From Campylobacter concisus (GTDB lineage: Bacteria > Campylobacterota > Campylobacteria > Campylobacterales > Campylobacteraceae), in the NCBI RefSeq assembly GCF_003049705.1, contig NZ_PIRF01000001.1, positions 186,001 to 250,000 on the forward strand: a DNA stretch of 64,000 nucleotides, given 5' to 3'. The stretch's first letter is position 1. Every line of letters starts with the position of its first letter. This document shows, piece after piece, positions 1-8,141 of the stretch. The notes under the pieces are model-generated. The model ran no database searches. It worked only from the letters and a program-made list of their open reading frames with translations, and was not told the origin of the DNA. The translations under genes were made by a program, and so were the position numbers.

Positions 1-910
1 TGTTGCAAGTGCCGAGTTTGACGCACTTTTGGCACAAAGTGGTGGATTTGACTACGTGTTAAATTTATCAGCGCTAAAGCATGTTAGAAGTGAAAAAGAT
101 CCATTTACACTCATGAGGATGCTTGAAACAAATATCCTTAACACTGACAAAACGCTGGCTCAAGCCTTTAGTATGAAGTCAAAAAAATACTTTTGCGTTA
201 GCACCGATAAGGCCGCAAATCCTGTAAATTTAATGGGAGCTAGCAAGCGCATCATGGAGATGTTTGCGTTTAGGCACTCTTTAAATATCGACGTCTCAAT
301 GGCTAGGTTTGCAAACGTGGCATTTAGCGACGGCTCACTTCTTTTTGGATTTCAAAAGCGCATAGAAAAATTTCAGCCTATAGTCGCCCCAAACGACGTC
401 AGGCGCTACTTCCTAACGCCAAAAGAGAGCGGCGAGCTTTGTCTTTTAAGTACCATTTTTGGTGAAAATAGAGATATATTTTTCCCAAAACTAGATGAAA
501 ATTTAGACCTTATAACATTTAGCGAGATAGCCAAGCGCTACTTGGCTAATTTAGGATACGAGCCATTTTTATGTGAAAATGAGGAGGAGGCCAGAAAGCT
601 TGCAAAAGAGCTTCCAAAAGATGGCTTTTACCCTTGCCTTTTTGCGCCTAGTGACACGACTGGAGAGAAGGACTATGAGGAGTTTTTCGTTGACGGCGAA
701 AGACTTGACATGCAAAGACTTCAAAATATCGGCATAGTCAAAAATGATGCAAATTTTGACAGCAAAAAGCTAGAAATTTTTAAAAACAATATCTTAAATT
801 TAAAATCAAGCTTGACATGGAGCAAAGAGGACATTTTGCGCGAAGTTTTCGAGCTTATACCGAATTTTATGCATAAAGAAACAGGAAAGTATCTCGATGA
901 GAAAATGTGA
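1..910 (+). CDS. legB: LegB-like nucleotide-sugar 4,6-dehydratase, C-terminal part (5' end outside window)
   Basis: The reading frame is open from base 2, so the start codon and the Rossmann glycine motif lie upstream of the window. The visible part has the hallmark STDKAANPVNLMGASK stretch of the PglF/FlaA1/CapD branch of short-chain dehydrogenases. The usual YxxxK is MxxxK here, as in PglF. In the C. jejuni legionaminic pathway LegB converts GDP-GlcNAc to the 4-keto-6-deoxy sugar. The next gene is an aminotransferase that would use that product, and it overlaps this gene by 14 bases. The substrate (GDP- or UDP-GlcNAc) cannot be read from the sequence; the GDP form is inferred from ptmE downstream. 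Confidence 0.8.
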   Translation, partial: VASAEFDALLAQSGGFDYVLNLSALKHVRSEKDPFTLMRMLETNILNTDKTLAQAFSMKSKKYFCVSTDKAANPVNLMGASKRIMEMFAFRHSLNIDVSMARFANVAFSDGSLLFGFQKRIEKFQPIVAPNDVRRYFLTPKESGELCLLSTIFGENRDIFFPKLDENLDLITFSEIAKRYLANLGYEPFLCENEEEARKLAKELPKDGFYPCLFAPSDTTGEKDYEEFFVDGERLDMQRLQNIGIVKNDANFDSKKLEIFKNNILNLKSSLTWSKEDILREVFELIPNFMHKETGKYLDEKM

Positions 911-2048
911 TTTTGACGAGGTTTTGAAATTTATAAAAAGCACCTTTGGCAAGGATAAAGTCCCGCTTCACGAGCCTAAATTTATAGGCAATGAGAAAAA
1001 ATATCTACTTGAGTGCATCGACTCTAGTTTCGTCTCAAGTGTCGGTAAATTTGTAGATGAGCTTGAGAGTAAGCTAGCTCAAATGGTTGGTGCTAAATTC
1101 GCAGTTGCTACGACAAATGGCACCTCTGCGCTTCATATCTGCTTAAAGCTAGCTGGTGTTGGCCAAGATGACGAAGTGATCACACAGCCAGTTACCTTTA
1201 TAGCCACTTGCAATGCCATTAGCTACCTTTTTGCAAAGCCAGTTTTTGTGGATGTCGACCTTGACACGCTTGGTATGTCGCCAGCAGCGCTTAGCGAGTT
1301 TTTAGAGAAAAACTGCAAGCTAAAAGGCGGCAAATGTGTAAATAAAACTAGCGGCAGGATAGTGCGTGCTTGCGTGCCTATGCATACTTTTGGACTACCT
1401 TGTAAGATAGATGAGATAGCTAAAATTTGCAAGCGTTGGAATATCGTTTTGGTAGAAGACTGTGCCGAGAGCCTTGGTAGCTACTACAAAGGCACTCATA
1501 CAGGGAATTTTGGCAAGCTTGCAGCGATGAGTTTTAATGGCAATAAGATCGTCACAAGTGGAGGTGGCGGAGCTATCATCACAAACGATGAGGAGATAGC
1601 AAAGCACGCCAAATTTATCACCACAACGGCCAAGGTGCCACATCCTTTTGAGTATCGTCACAGCGAGATCGGCTACAACTACCGCTTGCCAAATTTAAAT
1701 GCAGCTCTGCTTGTGGCACAGCTTGAAAATTTGGAGCTATTTTTAAAGAGCAAACGCGAACTTGCGATGATCTATAAAGAGTATTTTTCTAAATTTGATG
1801 ATGTGAAATTTATAGATGAACCAGCGGACGCTAGGTCAAATTTTTGGCTAAACGCAGTGCTCTTTGAAAGTCATGAAAAACGAGATGAGTTTTTGAAATT
1901 TAGTAATGAAAATGGCGTTTTTACGCGTCCTATCTGGCAGCTCATGAATGAGCTTGATATGTTTAAGGACTGCCAAAGAGACGAGCTAAAAAATGCTAAA
2001 TTTTTAAGCGATAGGATAGTAAATATCCCAAGCAGCGCAAGAGTTTAG
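897..2048 (+). CDS. legC: LegC-type PLP-dependent sugar aminotransferase
   Basis: A 383-residue DegT/DnrJ/EryC1 family aminotransferase. The FNGNKIVTSGGGG motif carries the probable PLP lysine, K217. The SxVSSVGKFVDELE start region and the length match LegC-family enzymes that aminate C4 of the 4-keto-6-deoxy sugar made by LegB. The ATG at 897 lies inside the end of legB, so the two are translationally coupled. It is followed 2 bases later by the acetyltransferase that would acetylate the new amine. PglE-like enzymes are close relatives, and a homologue (pglE, 60873) lies in the same window, but the leg context favours LegC. Confidence 0.85.
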   Translation: MRKCDFDEVLKFIKSTFGKDKVPLHEPKFIGNEKKYLLECIDSSFVSSVGKFVDELESKLAQMVGAKFAVATTNGTSALHICLKLAGVGQDDEVITQPVTFIATCNAISYLFAKPVFVDVDLDTLGMSPAALSEFLEKNCKLKGGKCVNKTSGRIVRACVPMHTFGLPCKIDEIAKICKRWNIVLVEDCAESLGSYYKGTHTGNFGKLAAMSFNGNKIVTSGGGGAIITNDEEIAKHAKFITTTAKVPHPFEYRHSEIGYNYRLPNLNAALLVAQLENLELFLKSKRELAMIYKEYFSKFDDVKFIDEPADARSNFWLNAVLFESHEKRDEFLKFSNENGVFTRPIWQLMNELDMFKDCQRDELKNAKFLSDRIVNIPSSARV

Positions 2049-2050
2049 TC

Positions 2051-2662
2051 GTGCAAGATATAGTTTTAGTAGGTGGCGGTGGGCACTGTAAAAGTGTGAT
2101 AGATGTCATCGAGAGCGAAGCTAAATTTAATATAATTGGTATCATAGATACGACAGAAAATATTGGCAAAAAGGTGCTTGGCTATGAGATCATCGGTAGC
2201 GATGATGATCTGGTTAAGGTTTTTAAATCATGCAAAAATGCTGTGGTGACGGTTGGGCAGATAAAAAGTAGCGAGCCTAGAAAAAGGCTGTTTGCGCTAC
2301 TAAAAGAGATAGGTTTTATACTTCCAACCATAGTCTCGCCACTTGCGTATATCTCAAAGCACGCAAGTGTAGGTGAGGGAACGGTTGTGATGCATCATGC
2401 CTTGATCAACGCTGGTGCAAGTGTCGGCAAAAACTGCATCATAAACACAAAAGCACTTGTTGAGCATGACGCAACTATCGGCGATCACTGCCATATCTCA
2501 ACAGCAAGTGTGGTAAATGGCGGCGTTGTCGTGCAGGATGGGACATTCTTTGGTAGCAATGCAACTAGCAAAGAGTATATAGTGATAGGTAAAAATTCTA
2601 TCATAGGTGGCGGAACTAGCGTGATGAGAAGCTTGGAGCAAAACGCTTTTATAAAGGTATAA
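2051..2662 (+). CDS. legH: LegH-like sugar N-acetyltransferase (NeuD/PglD family)
   Basis: A 203-residue protein with an N-terminal nucleotide-sugar binding part (VGGGGHCKSVIDVIES) and a C-terminal left-handed beta helix of hexapeptide repeats from about residue 90. The VEHDATIGDHCHIS segment carries the likely catalytic histidine, as in PglD and NeuD. In the legionaminic pathway this enzyme acetylates the 4-amino group using acetyl-CoA. The start is a GTG two bases after the legC stop. It lies between the aminotransferase and the synthase, as expected for LegH. A NeuD-type O-acetyltransferase acting on the finished sugar is the alternative. Confidence 0.75.
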   Translation: MQDIVLVGGGGHCKSVIDVIESEAKFNIIGIIDTTENIGKKVLGYEIIGSDDDLVKVFKSCKNAVVTVGQIKSSEPRKRLFALLKEIGFILPTIVSPLAYISKHASVGEGTVVMHHALINAGASVGKNCIINTKALVEHDATIGDHCHISTASVVNGGVVVQDGTFFGSNATSKEYIVIGKNSIIGGGTSVMRSLEQNAFIKV

Positions 2663-2686
2663 AACTAGAATTTTAAAGGAATTTTG

Positions 2687-3688
2687 ATGTCAAATAGGGT
2701 TTTTATCATAGCTGAGGCTGGAGTAAATCACAATGGTGATATAAATTTAGCCAAAAAACTGATCGATGTAGCAGCCAGAGCTGGTGCTAACGCGGTAAAA
2801 TTTCAAACCTTTAAAGCTCAAAACCTAGTTTCAAAAAACGCACAAAAAGCTAACTATCAAAAACAAACTACTGATAAAAATGAAAGCCAGTTTGAGATGA
2901 TAAAAAAGCTTGAATTAAATGAGGATATGCATAAAGAGCTCATAGCCTACTGCAAAGAAAAAAATATCACGTTTCTCTCAACCCCTTTTGATACTGATAG
3001 TATAAAGCTTCTTGATGAGCTTGGGCTTAGTATATTTAAAATCCCTAGTGGCGAGATAACAAATTTACCTTATCTTAGGCAGATAGGCGGCTTAAATAAA
3101 AAGATCATTCTCTCAACTGGCATGGCAAATTTAGGCGAGGTGGAAGCCGCGATAGAAGTACTTGTAAAAAGCGGCGCGAAACGTGAAAATATAAGCCTTC
3201 TTCATGCAAATACGCAGTATCCAACGCCGATGGAGGATGTAAATTTAAAGGCGATGATAACTCTAAAAAATGCCTTTGAGCTTGAGGTCGGATATAGTGA
3301 TCATACGCTTGGCATTGAGGTCGATATTGCAGCGGTTGCCATGGGTGCAAAGATCATAGAAAAGCATTTTACGCTTGATAAGAGCATGCCTGGACCTGAT
3401 CATAAGGCTAGCCTTGAGCCAGATGAGCTAGTGGCGATGGTTAGAGCTATTAGAAATATAGAACTAGCGCTTGGAGACGGACTTAAGCACTTTAGCAAAA
3501 GTGAGAGAGAAAATATAAAAATAGCTAGAAAGTCGATCGTAGCAAAGTGTGATATAAAAAAAGGCGAAATTTTTAGCGAACAAAATATCTGTGTAAAACG
3601 TCCAGGGGATGGCATAAATCCTATGAGATGGGATGAAGTAATCGGGCAAATTTCACAAAAAGATTACAAGCAAGATGATATGATATGA
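2687..3688 (+). CDS. legI: Legionaminic acid synthase (NeuB family)
   Basis: A 333-residue NeuB-family enzyme that condenses a 6-deoxy 2,4-diacetamido hexose with phosphoenolpyruvate to give a nonulosonic acid. The N-terminal barrel opens with IAEAGVNHNGD and contains VKFQTFKA. The C-terminal SAF (antifreeze-like) domain covers roughly the last 60 residues and ends in the GDGINPMRWDEVIG region. I chose the ATG at 2687, which has AAGGA six bases upstream, over the in-frame TTG at 2684. It overlaps the next gene by 4 bases. The leg neighbours point to legionaminic rather than neuraminic acid. Confidence 0.88.
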   Translation: MSNRVFIIAEAGVNHNGDINLAKKLIDVAARAGANAVKFQTFKAQNLVSKNAQKANYQKQTTDKNESQFEMIKKLELNEDMHKELIAYCKEKNITFLSTPFDTDSIKLLDELGLSIFKIPSGEITNLPYLRQIGGLNKKIILSTGMANLGEVEAAIEVLVKSGAKRENISLLHANTQYPTPMEDVNLKAMITLKNAFELEVGYSDHTLGIEVDIAAVAMGAKIIEKHFTLDKSMPGPDHKASLEPDELVAMVRAIRNIELALGDGLKHFSKSERENIKIARKSIVAKCDIKKGEIFSEQNICVKRPGDGINPMRWDEVIGQISQKDYKQDDMI

Positions 3689-4848
3689 GAAAAATTTGTG
3701 TAGTAACAAGCACGAGAGCAGAGTATGGCTTGCTTTATTGGCTTCTAAAAGAAATAAAAGCGGATAGCGAGCTCGAGCTTCAGCTTATTGTTACTGGTAT
3801 GCATCTAAGTCCTGAATTTGGGCTCACATACAAAGAGATTGAAAAAGAATTTAATATAGATAAAAAGGTTGAAATTCTTTTGTCATCGGATACATCTATA
3901 GGGATTTCAAAATCAATGGGGCTAGCTCAGATATCTTTTAGTGAAGCTTATGAAGAGCTTAATCCAGATATTGTTGTTGTGCTTGGTGATAGATATGAAA
4001 TATTTAGTGCAACCAGTGCTGCAATGATAGCTAGAATTCCAATCGCTCATATACACGGCGGAGAAGCAACCGAGGGATTAATAGACGAAGCAATAAGGCA
4101 TAGCATTACGAAAATGAGCCATTTGCATTTTACTGCAACCAATGAATATAAAAATAGGGTAATCCAGCTTGGTGAGCATCCAGATAGAGTTTATAATGTA
4201 GGTGGCATGGGAGTAGAAAATGTAAAAAGACTAAAACTCCTAAATAAAAAAGAGTTTGAAGAGTCAATAAATTTTAAGTTAAATAAAAAAAATATATTAG
4301 TTACTTTTCATCCTGTTACTTTGGAAGATGATACTGCGGAAGAGCAATTTCAAGCGTTATTAAATGCTATAGATGAGCTAGAAAATACAAATATTATATT
4401 TACGAAGGCAAATAGTGACACAGATGGAAGAATTATAAATTTAATGATTGACAGATATGTATCTAATAACCAAGATAAATCAGTTTGTTTCACTTCTCTT
4501 GGACAATTAAGATACTTGAGTGCTCTTCAGTATGTAGATGCAGTGGTTGGAAATAGCTCTAGCGGGCTTGCGGAAGCTCCTAGCTTTAAGATAGCTACCG
4601 TAAATATCGGAGATAGACAAAAGGGACGCATAAAGGCGTCTAGCGTAATTGACTGCAAGCCCGATAAAAATTCTATTTTAGAAGCTTTTAATAAGGTATA
4701 TTCTTGCGAATTTCAATATGTTTTAAAAAGTGTAGTAAATCCGTATGGCAATGGGTGTGCTAGTAAAAAAATAATAGAAGTTATAAAAAAAGTGGATTTA
4801 ACAAATATTTTGAAGAAATCATTTTATGATTTAAAGGTTGATTTATGA
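3685..4848 (+). CDS. legG: Hydrolysing UDP-sugar 2-epimerase (NeuC/LegG family)
   Basis: A 387-residue hydrolysing 2-epimerase. It opens with a VTSTRAEYG motif typical of NeuC and has HIHGGEATEGLIDEAIRHS and VGNSSSGLAEAPS, the nucleotide-binding and catalytic regions of this family. LegG releases the nucleotide and inverts C2 to give 2,4-diacetamido-2,4,6-trideoxymannose, the substrate for LegI. In the operon it follows legI with a 4-base overlap and overlaps the formyltransferase-like gene by 4 bases. A second, non-hydrolysing 2-epimerase at 11283 belongs to a different family and probably serves another sugar. Confidence 0.87.
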   Translation: MRKICVVTSTRAEYGLLYWLLKEIKADSELELQLIVTGMHLSPEFGLTYKEIEKEFNIDKKVEILLSSDTSIGISKSMGLAQISFSEAYEELNPDIVVVLGDRYEIFSATSAAMIARIPIAHIHGGEATEGLIDEAIRHSITKMSHLHFTATNEYKNRVIQLGEHPDRVYNVGGMGVENVKRLKLLNKKEFEESINFKLNKKNILVTFHPVTLEDDTAEEQFQALLNAIDELENTNIIFTKANSDTDGRIINLMIDRYVSNNQDKSVCFTSLGQLRYLSALQYVDAVVGNSSSGLAEAPSFKIATVNIGDRQKGRIKASSVIDCKPDKNSILEAFNKVYSCEFQYVLKSVVNPYGNGCASKKIIEVIKKVDLTNILKKSFYDLKVDL

Positions 4849-5726
4849 AAATTTTATTTATAGGTACTGTCGAGTTTTCATATAAAGCTTTAAAAAAGCT
4901 TATCGAACTAAACGCGGAAATAGTTGGAATTTGCACCAAAAAAAAATCTGATTTTAACTCTGATTTTGCGGATTTAACTCCACTTTGCAAGAAGGCAGGT
5001 ATTCCGTTTAAATATATAGATGATATAAATTCTAATGAAAATATTGCTTGGATAAGAAGTTTAAGTCCGGATATTATATTTTGCTTTGGCTGGTCAAATT
5101 TAATAAAAAAGGATTTACTCGGTTTACCAAAAATGGGAGTTGTTGGATATCATCCAGCTTTGCTGCCAAAAAATAGAGGTAGACACCCGCTTATTTGGGC
5201 TTTGGCTCTTGGACTTAATGACAGTGGCTCTACATTCTTTTTCATGACAGAAGGTGCAGATGATGGGGATATATTGTCCCAAGAAAAGATCGAAATTTTA
5301 TACGAAGATGATGCAAAAAGCCTATATAATAAAGTTTCAAATGTTGCACTAAAGCAAATAGAAACCTTTTTGCCAAAGCTACAAAACAATAGTTTTAAAA
5401 CAATCAAACAAAATAATGATTTGGCTAATGTATGGAGAAAAAGAGGTAAGGTAGATGGAAAAATTGACTTTAGAATGACATCTAGGGCGATATATAATCT
5501 TGTTCGGGCGTTAACAAAACCTTACGTTGGAGCTCATGTGGAATATAATGGGCAAGATATATCTATATGGAAGGCAGAGGAAGTGGAATTTGACCAAAAT
5601 AATATTGAATTTGGTAAAGTTCTAGAGAATGATGGCAAGAGTATTGTAGTAAAAACATACGATAAGGCAATCAAAATTATAGACCATGATTTTAAAGAAC
5701 TACCTAAAGTCGGAGAATATATATGA
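4845..5726 (+). CDS. Formyltransferase-family protein, probably sugar N-formyltransferase
   Basis: A 293-residue protein with the N-terminal formyltransferase fold of methionyl-tRNA formyltransferase and ArnA. The YHPALLPKNRGRHPLIWAL motif (residues 102-120) carries the catalytic histidine H103, and the GADDGDIL motif carries the catalytic aspartate D139. The usual asparagine two residues before the histidine is glycine (G101), so the triad is incomplete. Residues from about 205 form a smaller C-terminal domain. It lies between legG and a PIG-L deacetylase with 4-base overlaps on both sides. I infer that it formylates an amine on a legionaminic acid derivative or precursor. The acceptor is not proven. 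Confidence 0.75.
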   Translation: MKILFIGTVEFSYKALKKLIELNAEIVGICTKKKSDFNSDFADLTPLCKKAGIPFKYIDDINSNENIAWIRSLSPDIIFCFGWSNLIKKDLLGLPKMGVVGYHPALLPKNRGRHPLIWALALGLNDSGSTFFFMTEGADDGDILSQEKIEILYEDDAKSLYNKVSNVALKQIETFLPKLQNNSFKTIKQNNDLANVWRKRGKVDGKIDFRMTSRAIYNLVRALTKPYVGAHVEYNGQDISIWKAEEVEFDQNNIEFGKVLENDGKSIVVKTYDKAIKIIDHDFKELPKVGEYI

Positions 5727-6382
5727 AAAACAAAATTCTTGTAGTAGCTGTTCATCCAGACGATGAGACATTAGGTTGTGGTGGTACGCTACTTAAACAC
5801 AAGCATAATGGAGATAAAATTTATTGGCTTATTTGTACAAAAATAGATGAGGGTAGCGACTATTATACTACTAGGGAAAATGAGATAAAACAAGCTTCAG
5901 ACGTTTATAAATTTGATGGTGTTTTTAGTTTGGGGCTTAAGACAATGCGAGTAGATGAGTATAGTATGAGCGAGCTTATAGGCAAAGTCTCAAAGGTAAT
6001 AAACGAGGTAAAGCCAAACATCATATACCTTCCATTTAGAGGTGACGTGCATAGCGACCATAGGAAAATTTTTGAAGCGAGCTATAGTTGTACAAAGGTA
6101 TTTAGATATCCATTTATCAAAAAGATATATATGATGGAGACATTAAGTGAAACTGAATTTGCGCCTAGCACAAAAGAAGATTCTTTTATACCGAATTCAT
6201 TTGTTGATATAAGTGAATATTTTGAAAAAAAAATAGAAATTATGAAAATTTTTAAGAGCGAAGTTGCTGAGCATCCATTTCCAAGAAGTGAAAAGAATAT
6301 AAGAGCTTTAGCTGTCTTAAGGGGGGCAACTTGTGGGTGTGAATATGCTGAAAGTTTTATGCTTTTAAAGGAAATTTTATGA
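5723..6382 (+). CDS. PIG-L/LmbE family deacetylase
   Basis: A 219-residue zinc-dependent N-acetyl-sugar deacetylase of the PIG-L family. The AVHPDDE motif sits at residues 9-15 and a second metal-binding motif HSDH lies in the middle of the protein. Members remove acetyl from GlcNAc-type groups. The gene overlaps the formyltransferase-like gene and ptmE by 4 bases each. The natural reading is that it exposes an amine which the upstream enzyme then formylates. A run of six G (6321-6326) lies near the 3' end but the frame is intact. Confidence 0.82.
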   Translation: MKNKILVVAVHPDDETLGCGGTLLKHKHNGDKIYWLICTKIDEGSDYYTTRENEIKQASDVYKFDGVFSLGLKTMRVDEYSMSELIGKVSKVINEVKPNIIYLPFRGDVHSDHRKIFEASYSCTKVFRYPFIKKIYMMETLSETEFAPSTKEDSFIPNSFVDISEYFEKKIEIMKIFKSEVAEHPFPRSEKNIRALAVLRGATCGCEYAESFMLLKEIL

Positions 6383-7425
6383 AAAACATAGAAAGTATAA
6401 AGCTAAAACAAAATGCCACTATAAAGGAAGCCTTGGGGATTATAGATAGCGGAGCTATGCAGATAGCTTTAGTTGTTGATGGTAATGATAAGCTTCTTGG
6501 AACACTGACTGACGGCGATATAAGAAGAGGTATATTAAGAGGGCTAGACCTTGACAGCTTTATAGAGACGATCGTTTATAAAGAGCCGGCTGTTGCAAAA
6601 ATTTCTAACACAAAAGAAGAAATTTTAAAGATAGCATTATCCAAAAAACTTCACCAGATACCAATAGTAGATGATAACGGAATAGTATTAGACTTAAAAG
6701 AGATAGAAGAGCTTGTTGAGCCAAAGATCAAGACAAACAAAGTCATTTTAATGGTAGGAGGTCTTGGTACTAGACTTAGACCACTTACGCAAGATACTCC
6801 AAAGCCGATGCTAAAGGTCGGAAACAAGCCGATACTTCAAACGATAGTTGAGAAATTTGCAGAGTATGGCTTTGTAAATATCACGATGTGTGTAAATTTT
6901 AATGCAGACATCATCAAGGACTATTTTGGTGACGGCAAAGAATTTGGAGTAAACATCGACTACATTTTAGAGCAAAAAAGAATGGGTACAGCAGGTGCTT
7001 TAAGTCTACTTAAAGAGCGACCAAACGAACCATTTTTTGTAATGAATGGCGATCTTCTTACAAATGTAAATTTCGAGCATATTTTTAACTACCACACACT
7101 AAATAAAGCGACGGCTACAATGTGTGTAAGAGAGTATGACTACGAAGTGCCTTATGGCGTTGTAAAAATGAATGACAACAAGATAGTAGAGATCTCAGAA
7201 AAACCGGTGCAGAAATTTTTCGTAAGTGCTGGGATATATATGCTCTCGCCTGAAATTTTAGATCTAATACCACAAAATGAGTTTTATGATATGCCTACGC
7301 TGTTTGAAAAGCTAATAAAATTAAGTAAAAATGTTATATCATTTCCGATCAGAGAATATTGGCTTGATATCGGACGTATTGAAGAATACCAAAAAGCAAA
7401 TGAAGAATATAAAGAAGTTTTTTAA
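6379..7425 (+). CDS. ptmE: PtmE-like CBS-domain sugar-1-phosphate nucleotidyltransferase
   Basis: A 348-residue protein with two CBS domains in residues 1-115 and a nucleotidyltransferase domain from about residue 120. The latter shows VGGLGTRLRPLTQDTPKPML, the NTP-binding signature. In C. jejuni, PtmE makes GDP-glucosamine from glucosamine-1-phosphate, feeding a GDP-linked legionaminic pathway. The CBS pair suggests allosteric control by an adenosyl ligand. It overlaps its neighbours (the deacetylase by 4 bases, legF by 1). The nucleotide preference is inferred from the C. jejuni homologue. Confidence 0.85.
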   Translation: MKNIESIKLKQNATIKEALGIIDSGAMQIALVVDGNDKLLGTLTDGDIRRGILRGLDLDSFIETIVYKEPAVAKISNTKEEILKIALSKKLHQIPIVDDNGIVLDLKEIEELVEPKIKTNKVILMVGGLGTRLRPLTQDTPKPMLKVGNKPILQTIVEKFAEYGFVNITMCVNFNADIIKDYFGDGKEFGVNIDYILEQKRMGTAGALSLLKERPNEPFFVMNGDLLTNVNFEHIFNYHTLNKATATMCVREYDYEVPYGVVKMNDNKIVEISEKPVQKFFVSAGIYMLSPEILDLIPQNEFYDMPTLFEKLIKLSKNVISFPIREYWLDIGRIEEYQKANEEYKEVF

Positions 7426-8141
7426 TGTATAAAAACAATAGTTTTTTAGCGATTATACCGGCAAGAGGTGGCAGCAAAGGGCTACCTGGTAAAAATATTA
7501 AGGAATTATGTGGAAAGCCACTTGTTGCATGGAGTATAGAGGCTGGACTAAAAAGTAAATATGTCGATGAGGTAATGACTAGCACTGATGATGAGAAGAT
7601 TGCAGAAATTTCTAAAAAGTATGGCGCAAGTGTCCCCTTTTTAAGACCAAGTGGGTTGGCTAGTGACACAGCTACAACCTTTGATACCGTAAAACATACT
7701 ATAGATTATTATAAAAATGAATTAAAAAAAGAGTTTGACTATATTGTTTTATTAGAGCCTACATCGCCTTTGAGAGAAGTTTGTGATATAGATATGGCTA
7801 TTGAAATTTTACTAGAGTCAAAAGCTGATTCGATTGTTGGAATTTGCAAAACAGAGAGTCAAAATCCAGCTTTTTTGGTCTCAAAAAATGAAAATGGCTT
7901 AATTTCTGGATATGAAAATAAAGATATGAGAGTTTTAAGAAGGCAAGATATAAAAGATGTTTATTTTTTTGAAGGAACCATCTACGTTTCTAAGACAGAT
8001 GTTTTGCTTGATAAAAAAACATTTTATCACGACAACACCATAGGCTATGAAGTTCCAAAATACAAATCGCTAGAGATAGATGATATTGAAGATTTTGTTA
8101 TGGTTGAAGCGATAATGAATTATAAAGGTTATAAAAAATGA
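7425..8141 (+). CDS. legF: CMP-legionaminic acid synthetase
   Basis: A 238-residue CMP-nonulosonate cytidylyltransferase. The IPARGGSKGLPGKNIKELCG motif near the N-terminus is diagnostic, and LEPTSPLR follows in the middle. It activates the finished nonulosonic acid with CTP for glycosyltransferases. C. jejuni ptmB/legF has the same size and position next to ptmA. The start ATG overlaps the ptmE stop by one base and the end overlaps the class III aminotransferase by 4 bases. Confidence 0.88.
   Translation: MYKNNSFLAIIPARGGSKGLPGKNIKELCGKPLVAWSIEAGLKSKYVDEVMTSTDDEKIAEISKKYGASVPFLRPSGLASDTATTFDTVKHTIDYYKNELKKEFDYIVLLEPTSPLREVCDIDMAIEILLESKADSIVGICKTESQNPAFLVSKNENGLISGYENKDMRVLRRQDIKDVYFFEGTIYVSKTDVLLDKKTFYHDNTIGYEVPKYKSLEIDDIEDFVMVEAIMNYKGYKK

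Noticed and set aside
4938-4946. A9 tract in the formyltransferase-like gene as a phase-variation switch (also A9 at 6225-6233 in the deacetylase)
   Set aside because: Frames are intact, and the same A9 occurs in ugd (39739-39747) as ordinary lysine codons, so it is not a special signal.
6321-6326. G6 tract near the 3' end of the PIG-L gene as a contingency locus
   Set aside because: Campylobacter phase-variable G tracts are usually 8 or longer; the frame is intact.
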